Assembly: GCA_016765235.1 (NCBI GenBank)
Contig: JAESQH010000039.1
Span: 15,019 to 26,966, forward strand
DNA from: Paracoccaceae bacterium
GTDB lineage: Bacteria > Pseudomonadota > Alphaproteobacteria > Rhodobacterales > Rhodobacteraceae
Length of the DNA stretch: 11,948 bases
Direction of reading: 5' to 3'
The position numbers were made by a program, and so were the translations under genes. The stretch's first letter is position 1. Each line of letters starts with the position of its first letter. The notes below the pieces were generated by a model that saw only the letters and a list, made by a program, of their open reading frames with translations, was not told where the DNA came from and ran no database searches. Of this stretch, positions 8,232 through 11,948 are shown piece after piece.

Positions 8232-9542
8232 TCAATTGTTTTTTGCTGGCGAATAAAGCAACGCCACGCCGGAAACTATAAGGATGACAAAAGCTGCGAC
8301 TAGGAAAATGGTAGCGCCCAACGTGATATACGCAATGCCACCAACGATCAGTCCAACTATGCTAGCGGCTGCGCCAGCACTGCCTGCGAAACCTTGAACC
8401 GCCCCTTGCATTTGTTTACCGGCTGATTTCGACAAAACTGACATAAATGTCGGCCACATTAGGCCGTTACCAACCGCGATTAACACGGCTCCTAAATAGA
8501 TCACCGCTGTATTTTCAGAAATTAACGCGGCGAATCCGAGGCAAAGCACAATGCTTCCGCTTATCATTAGCACCCTGTCGGACAGTATTTTGGTTGCGCG
8601 GGCAAGCAGTGGTCCTTGAACAATAACCATAATAATACTGAGAACCGCGAGATAAAGACCAAGATCAAGGGATGTCCACGAAAGGCTCTGGATCGCATGG
8701 ATCGGAAACGCGGCGTAGAAAAAGCTGAAACCTAACATGACTAAAAAGTTGATCGTCAGAAGGCCGGTCAAATTGGGCAAGGCGAGCATTGCGCCAATAC
8801 TATCGGGTTTCTCACAATGTAACTTGTAACTTCGCTTGTGTTCGTGGCCAAACACGTGACAAGCATTTGGCGTTTCCAGTGTATTTTCGATTTTTACTGG
8901 AGCGATCTCTTTCAACCCGAGCTGAATTATAAAAAGTGCGGCCGCCGAAATAACGAAAGCTGCAAATACTGGAATGACCTCGCCAAATAATGTTGCGCCC
9001 AGAATGCCTCCTAAAGCGGGGCCAGCGACGTATCCCAGATTCATTGAAATTGCCATTTGACCGTAGTTTTTACTGCGGTTCTCTTCGCCAGTGATATCGG
9101 CGAGATAAGCGTTGGACACGGAGACGTTCCCACCGGTCAAGCCGTCAGCTGCCCGTGCGAAGAACAAGACCAAAAGAGGCAAAGTAATAGCAAAGTCGCC
9201 AATAAAACTATCGCTGAAAGATGCAAGTACGCGCACTGGAAGTGCGAACGCGATCAGAAAAATTCCCCAAGACGCCAGTGTGCCAAGTTGGCTATAAAGC
9301 AAAACTTTACGGCGACCGATGCGGTCTGACATTTTTCCTAAAATAGGCGCGCCAAAGAGTTGGAAAAAGGGATACGAAGCCGCAATCACAGCGTATACAA
9401 CAGCATTTCCGCCCCATTTAGTCACTAAAGTCACCAAAAATGGCACGACAATACCAAACCCCAGAGCGCCAACAAAATTAACCGCTAAGAGGGGCGTTAT
9501 GGAAATATTTTCGCTCGGATCAGCTATCGTTTTCTCCTTCAA
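8232..9542 (-). CDS. MFS efflux transporter, DHA1 (drug:H+ antiporter) type
   Basis: 436-residue inner-membrane transporter with about 12 hydrophobic segments. Motif A, GKMSDRIGRRK, is at residues 69-79 between helices 2 and 3. The antiporter motif C (GPALGG) is near 174-179 in helix 5; this pair points to TetA/Bcr-like efflux, not sugar uptake. The central cytoplasmic loop (about 212-250) is Cys/His-rich: C228, H229, H233, H235, H242, C243. The start is uncertain: no ATG or GTG lies in frame near the N-terminus. TTG at 9542 is the only conventional option before an in-frame upstream stop, and the good AAGGAG sits downstream of it. Convergent with bglA, 23 nt apart with no clear terminator between. 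Exported compound unknown. Confidence 0.85.
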   Translation of the reverse strand: MKEKTIADPSENISITPLLAVNFVGALGFGIVVPFLVTLVTKWGGNAVVYAVIAASYPFFQLFGAPILGKMSDRIGRRKVLLYSQLGTLASWGIFLIAFALPVRVLASFSDSFIGDFAITLPLLVLFFARAADGLTGGNVSVSNAYLADITGEENRSKNYGQMAISMNLGYVAGPALGGILGATLFGEVIPVFAAFVISAAALFIIQLGLKEIAPVKIENTLETPNACHVFGHEHKRSYKLHCEKPDSIGAMLALPNLTGLLTINFLVMLGFSFFYAAFPIHAIQSLSWTSLDLGLYLAVLSIIMVIVQGPLLARATKILSDRVLMISGSIVLCLGFAALISENTAVIYLGAVLIAVGNGLMWPTFMSVLSKSAGKQMQGAVQGFAGSAGAAASIVGLIVGGIAYITLGATIFLVAAFVILIVSGVALLYSPAKNN

Positions 9543-9555
9543 CGGGACAACGCTG

Positions 9556-9621
9556 TCAGAACTTTAACGCGAAAACCGGAACAAAGGAACTGAGTTGTCT
9601 GAGTAACGTGAGTTTAGTCAT
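9556..9621 (-). CDS. Possible 21-residue leader peptide upstream of the MFS gene
   Basis: Small ORF starting MTKLTLLRQL and ending LKF, then TGA. It has a clean AGGAG ribosome site at 9626-9630, 4 nt before its ATG, better than anything before the MFS gene itself. Its stop is 13 nt before the TTG start at 9542, a layout that suits translational coupling or attenuation as in some resistance-pump leaders. CTC leucine codons recur every third codon. It may be a chance ORF; no homologue is known to me. Confidence 0.4.
   Translation of the reverse strand: MTKLTLLRQLSSFVPVFALKF
9591..9617 (+). repeat. Three 9-bp-spaced copies of TGAGT
   Basis: TGAGT occurs at 9591, 9600 and 9609, exactly 9 bp apart (units TGAGTTGTC, TGAGTAACG, TGAGTTTAG). 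It lies inside the putative leader ORF, where it encodes the regularly spaced CTC codons. It could be an activator-binding iteron or only a by-product of the peptide. Five of nine bases are shared, so chance is possible. Confidence 0.35.
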
Positions 9622-9641
9622 TCAACTCCTGTATTTTTCCA

Positions 9642-9665
9642 TTCGGCGACCGGACGGCCCCCGAA
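9642..9665 (-). terminator. Weak hairpin after the globin gene
   Basis: Just past the globin stop the RNA can pair UUCGG with CCGAA, then after a one-base mismatch GGCC with GGUC around a GUCC tetraloop. No U-run follows, so read-through from the globin into the leader ORF and MFS gene is likely. It may act as a partial attenuator. Confidence 0.25.
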
Positions 9666-9667
9666 AG

Positions 9668-10420
9668 TCACAACATAAGCGCCTTGCTAACGAGGGCCTT
9701 TTTGCCTTGGTATTTCGTGACATCAACGCCGCGTTCCGCAAGTGCATCGCTTATTTCACTTTCGCTCAACGCCTCGATTGCTTCCGTAGTCATTCTCAAA
9801 AAATTAATCTTCCGCTTGAAGGACGGATTGGTTTCGCCGAAATAGCTTCGGTTTTCGAATGCAAAATCTTGCGAATATTTGGTCATAAAATGGGCTAAGA
9901 ATGTATTGATGCTCCGCCGAATACGCGGGTCACCCATAAGGTTTGCCGAGTCGTTAAGGGCATCCAACATCAATTTCGACCATCGTTCCGCACCTTTGCT
10001 ATTCATCAACTGAACGGCATTGTGCGTGTGATGGAAGTTCAACCGGAACTCACCCCCATGATAATAAGGCCCGCCACCCATCACATCGATCCACATCGCG
10101 GCTTGGGTGTTAATGTGGCGGTCGATTTTACCAACCCGCGAGAATACCGATGTAAACCATTCCTCGTCCGCAAAGACGCGTTCATAAAAATTCTCGACAA
10201 TTTTGACAATCGGGTCCTGCCCAAGCACCGAATACAACTGCCAAAACTGAATCGGTGCGGTTAAATCATTGGACGCGGAAAGTGACACAATTTGCGCAAC
10301 CCGATGTGCATCTGCTGGAAGCAAATTTTTCTGGATAGCCGACGTTATGTAATCCCGCTGTACCTTTTCAGACATGTGGCCATGGCGTGTCGGATACTTT
10401 GGGTGTTCAATTTTTGTCAT
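9668..10420 (-). CDS. Group II truncated haemoglobin with N- and C-terminal extensions
   Basis: 250-residue protein with a truncated-globin core at about residues 59-183. Group II (HbO-like) signs are FYERVFAD with distal Tyr79 (B10), Phe93 (CD1), the GGGPYY turn at 115-120, and Trp147 at the expected G8 position. The haem-ligating histidine should be in the cluster H130/H131/H133; spacing to Trp147 is 1-3 residues longer than usual, so I cannot say which. About 58 residues precede the globin and about 65 follow. The last 30 (SESEISDALAERGVDVTKYQ...) look like a SAP/HeH-type helix-loop-helix. ATG 10420 has AGGAG 8 nt upstream. Likely roles are O2/NO/peroxide or haem redox chemistry. It is divergent from two GST genes. 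Typical group II globins have about 130 residues, so this is nearly double. Confidence 0.8.
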   Translation of the reverse strand: MTKIEHPKYPTRHGHMSEKVQRDYITSAIQKNLLPADAHRVAQIVSLSASNDLTAPIQFWQLYSVLGQDPIVKIVENFYERVFADEEWFTSVFSRVGKIDRHINTQAAMWIDVMGGGPYYHGGEFRLNFHHTHNAVQLMNSKGAERWSKLMLDALNDSANLMGDPRIRRSINTFLAHFMTKYSQDFAFENRSYFGETNPSFKRKINFLRMTTEAIEALSESEISDALAERGVDVTKYQGKKALVSKALML

Positions 10421-10706
10421 GGCCTACTCTCCTAATACATACTATCAGTTTGTTTCCGATTCCGCGTGTATTCACGATAAAATTACGGTTTTGTTTCGCA
10501 ATTCGGCTCACCCCGAGGCTTTCACTTAGGCGTTGGACGTGGCCGTTTCAACCGGCATCGCTGGTTAGCTCAGCGAAAAACTGGCCGTGGCGAAGTTGAC
10601 CGACATCTTCAATTACGCAAAGAAAGTCAGCTTTTGCCCTAACGTTCAGAAAGCACGGCGCATGAAATCTATTCCCCAAAAACCGAATCTGCGCTAATGT
10701 CTGCCA
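10421..10706. other. Divergent intergenic region between globin and GST genes
   Basis: 286 bp with no convincing gene. It must carry promoters for both directions, but I see no strong -35/-10 pair. Contents are AGGAG for the globin, an imperfect inverted repeat CGTG-N4-CACG at 10465-10476, a foldable segment at 10538-10589, and a tandem AATGTCTG repeat at the GST start. Short ORFs crossing it do not look coding. Confidence 0.6.
10538..10589 (+). other. Foldable RNA/DNA element upstream of the first GST gene
   Basis: An outer stem pairs 10538-10548 with 10578-10589 (GGCCGTTT with AAAC-T-GGCC, one bulged T, plus two wobble pairs and a C-G at the base). Inside it AACCGGC (10550-10556) pairs with GCTGGTT (10560-10566) around a 3-nt loop. 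A competing hairpin TCGCTG/CAGCGA (10558-10576) excludes the inner one, so two alternative folds exist. It could be a structured 5' leader or a small RNA part; it matches no riboswitch class I recognise. Confidence 0.35.
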
Positions 10707-10711
10707 ATGTC
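10696..10711 (+). repeat. Tandem AATGTCTG repeat with decoy start codon
   Basis: AATGTCTG occurs at 10696-10703 and again at 10706-10713, 10 bp apart. The first ATG (10697) opens a 5-codon ORF (MSANV, stop 10712-10714) that overlaps the real GST start at 10707 in another frame. Neither has a Shine-Dalgarno sequence. It may be chance or a start-region coupling device. Confidence 0.35.
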
Positions 10712-11444
10712 TGAATTGACCCTTTATGATCATCGAAGCTCGATCTGCTCCCAAATGGCGCGCCTTGCGCTTGTGGAGAAGGGGTTGCGTTTTCAGCGTC
10801 GCCAAATCGATATCATGGACACAAACGAGCAGTTTGAACCTTGGTATGTGGCCCTTAACCCTCGCGCAGTCGTTCCAACACTTCAGATTGATGATGAGGT
10901 AGTGACCGATACAATTCGGATTGTGAACCGGGCGCAAACGATGGCCGGACCTGACTTGTCGGGGGATGAAACTACGCAGGGTTGGTTGAAGGATATCATG
11001 GCGCTGCACTACGGCGTTCTTTTGTACCGGAACCGTCTGGAGCCCGACGGAACCGCGCCACAGATTATTGCGCGCGGGTTATTTCTGAAGAAACTTGCGA
11101 AAGACCGCGCTGACCTAGCTGAAACGACGAAGGCAAGGCTGGATGGAAACCGCCGTTTCCAAGCGTTGCTTCAATCGCCTGACGAGATTGAGAAACACCT
11201 TGATGCGACGCGTTCACTTGTTGATCGGCTGATCGCAGCCGTGAACGATCAGCCTTTTGTTGCTGGCAAAAATTATTCGCTGGCCGATTGCTTCGCGACG
11301 GCAGCCCTCGCCCGATTTACGACTCACAAGCTTGAAGATTGGTGGGCGGGCACCCCGCTGGAAGATTATTACGCGCGGATGAAGGCGCGAACCAGTTTCG
11401 TTGTGGCGGATGTTGTCGATACTGGCACTGAACGCGATCTGTGA
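10707..11444 (+). CDS. GST-fold enzyme resembling PcpC/LinD glutathione-dependent reductive dehalogenase
   Basis: 245-residue soluble protein with an N-terminal thioredoxin-like GST domain (1-80) and a helical C-terminal domain (about 90-235). The active-site motif SSICS has Ser12 and Cys14 at the positions of the PcpC glutathione-binding Ser and catalytic Cys. FEPWYVALNPRAVVPTL (cis-Pro57) and VVTDT follow as in PcpC, whose sequence I recall from memory. The C-terminal N-capping box is YSLAD (190-194). Length matches PcpC (about 248). PcpC and LinD remove chlorine from hydroquinones using glutathione; zeta-class maleylacetoacetate isomerases share the Cys motif and are the main alternative. 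ATG 10707 lacks a clear ribosome site but gives the expected N-terminus. A second GST follows after 29 nt. The actual substrate is unknown. Confidence 0.82.
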   Translation: MSELTLYDHRSSICSQMARLALVEKGLRFQRRQIDIMDTNEQFEPWYVALNPRAVVPTLQIDDEVVTDTIRIVNRAQTMAGPDLSGDETTQGWLKDIMALHYGVLLYRNRLEPDGTAPQIIARGLFLKKLAKDRADLAETTKARLDGNRRFQALLQSPDEIEKHLDATRSLVDRLIAAVNDQPFVAGKNYSLADCFATAALARFTTHKLEDWWAGTPLEDYYARMKARTSFVVADVVDTGTERDL

Positions 11445-11473
11445 CGGGTCGCTTGATTGAGGGCGGAGAATAG

Positions 11474-11948
11474 ATGGTCAAAGACCTTGAAAATCTAGTG
11501 GCAGTGGCGAACGCACCGTTAATTGACCCCGAAATGAACCGGACCGTTGGTTCCGGCACGCCTCGATTTGAACTATATCACTTCGCCCTATCGCTATGCT
11601 CGCAAAAAGTGCGGGCCTGTCTTGCCGAAAAAGAGGTCACGTATATCGCGCATGATATTAATCTTCAGATGCCGCTCTTGGGGAATTACGATCCGGGGTA
11701 TGTGCAGCTTAGGTTGGCAGCGGATACCGGTACAGGCTTTGCGACCGGCTACACGGGGCGATCGAGCGTTGAAACGGAAGGGTTTGATCCGGCGGTCGTG
11801 CCAACTTTGGTGGATCATGAAGCAGGCGTCGTGGTTGTCGATAGTCTCGCGATCTGTCGCTATATCGACCGTGTGACAGAACCTGAAGGTTCTCTTATTC
11901 CTGCTGATCTGGAAGAAGATATTGCTCGAGAATTGGCGATTGTCGATG
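11474..11948 (+). CDS. Second GST-fold protein with long active-site insertion, C-terminus beyond right edge
   Basis: 158 N-terminal residues are in the window. A leader of about 31 residues precedes the thioredoxin-like domain, which starts at FELYHFALSLCSQK; Cys42 sits where Cys14 lies in the upstream paralogue, with Ser40 before it. Between the second strand and the cis-Pro motif VVPTL there are about 25-30 extra residues (including GYTGRSSVETEGFDP), not found in ordinary GSTs. After it DSLAICRYID supplies the usual glutathione-contacting Asp-Ser. ATG 11474 has GGAG at 11465-11468. Co-transcribed with the first GST. Probably a glutathione-dependent redox or dehalogenase-like enzyme, perhaps a partner subunit of the first. 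Family firm, function inferred. Confidence 0.82.
   Translation, partial: MVKDLENLVAVANAPLIDPEMNRTVGSGTPRFELYHFALSLCSQKVRACLAEKEVTYIAHDINLQMPLLGNYDPGYVQLRLAADTGTGFATGYTGRSSVETEGFDPAVVPTLVDHEAGVVVVDSLAICRYIDRVTEPEGSLIPADLEEDIARELAIVD

Noticed and set aside
8223..8255. Inverted repeat TATTCG/CGAATA between bglA and the MFS gene as a terminator
   Set aside because: Six-bp AT-rich stem with a 21-nt loop, and the T-run lies inside the loop, not after the stem.
10550..10590. tRNA-like stretch (GGTTAGCTCAG)
   Set aside because: Only a D-arm resemblance; no acceptor stem, anticodon arm or T-loop (GTTCGA) is found around it.
10548..11009. 153-codon minus-strand ORF over the GST1 start
   Set aside because: Antisense to the GST1 active-site domain; no ribosome site and no domain.
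1..11948. Mobile elements, CRISPR arrays, rRNA or tRNA genes, phage genes
   Set aside because: No transposase or integrase motifs, terminal inverted repeats, spaced direct-repeat arrays or structural RNA signatures were seen.

Overview
The window looks like chromosomal DNA of an alphaproteobacterium, most likely a marine Rhodobacterales (Roseobacter-type) organism with moderate GC. The basis is the AglE-F-G-A-K gene order, which is typical of alphaproteobacteria, and the overall protein style. This is inference from recognised families, not from a database search.

Left half (1-5627, all minus strand, read right to left): an alpha-glucoside uptake and hydrolysis operon. It runs aglE (periplasmic sugar-binding lipid-free protein with signal peptide), aglF and aglG (two ABC permeases), aglA (GH13 alpha-glucosidase) and aglK (ATPase, cut by the left edge). 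Genes from aglF onward are spaced by 9 nt or less, or overlap by 8 nt. Only aglE-aglF has a longer gap (91 nt), and it holds a strong 13-bp hairpin that probably sets the usual excess of binding protein over membrane subunits.

Centre (5628-8208): a divergent regulatory region with two copies of the palindrome AAAGCGCTTT. One overlaps a candidate aglE promoter and the other sits just before the start of aglR, a LacI-family repressor. aglR is followed after 3 nt by a GH1 beta-glucosidase. The picture is a sugar-responsive repressor that controls both the transport operon and itself together with a cytoplasmic beta-glucosidase.

Right half (8232-11948): a different kind of content. On the minus strand there is a DHA1-type MFS efflux transporter. 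It has a non-ATG start, a possible 21-residue leader peptide just upstream, and a Cys/His-rich central cytoplasmic loop. Upstream of it, on the same strand, is a group II truncated haemoglobin with long N- and C-terminal extensions. Divergent from the globin, on the plus strand, are two GST-fold genes in tandem. The first strongly resembles the PcpC/LinD glutathione-dependent reductive dehalogenases, with the active-site Cys kept. The second has the same SxCS active-site motif but an unusual insertion, and is cut by the right edge.

The most interesting part is the globin plus tandem dehalogenase-like GSTs plus efflux pump at 8232-11948. It may be an undescribed redox or detoxification module; its substrate cannot be read from the sequence.
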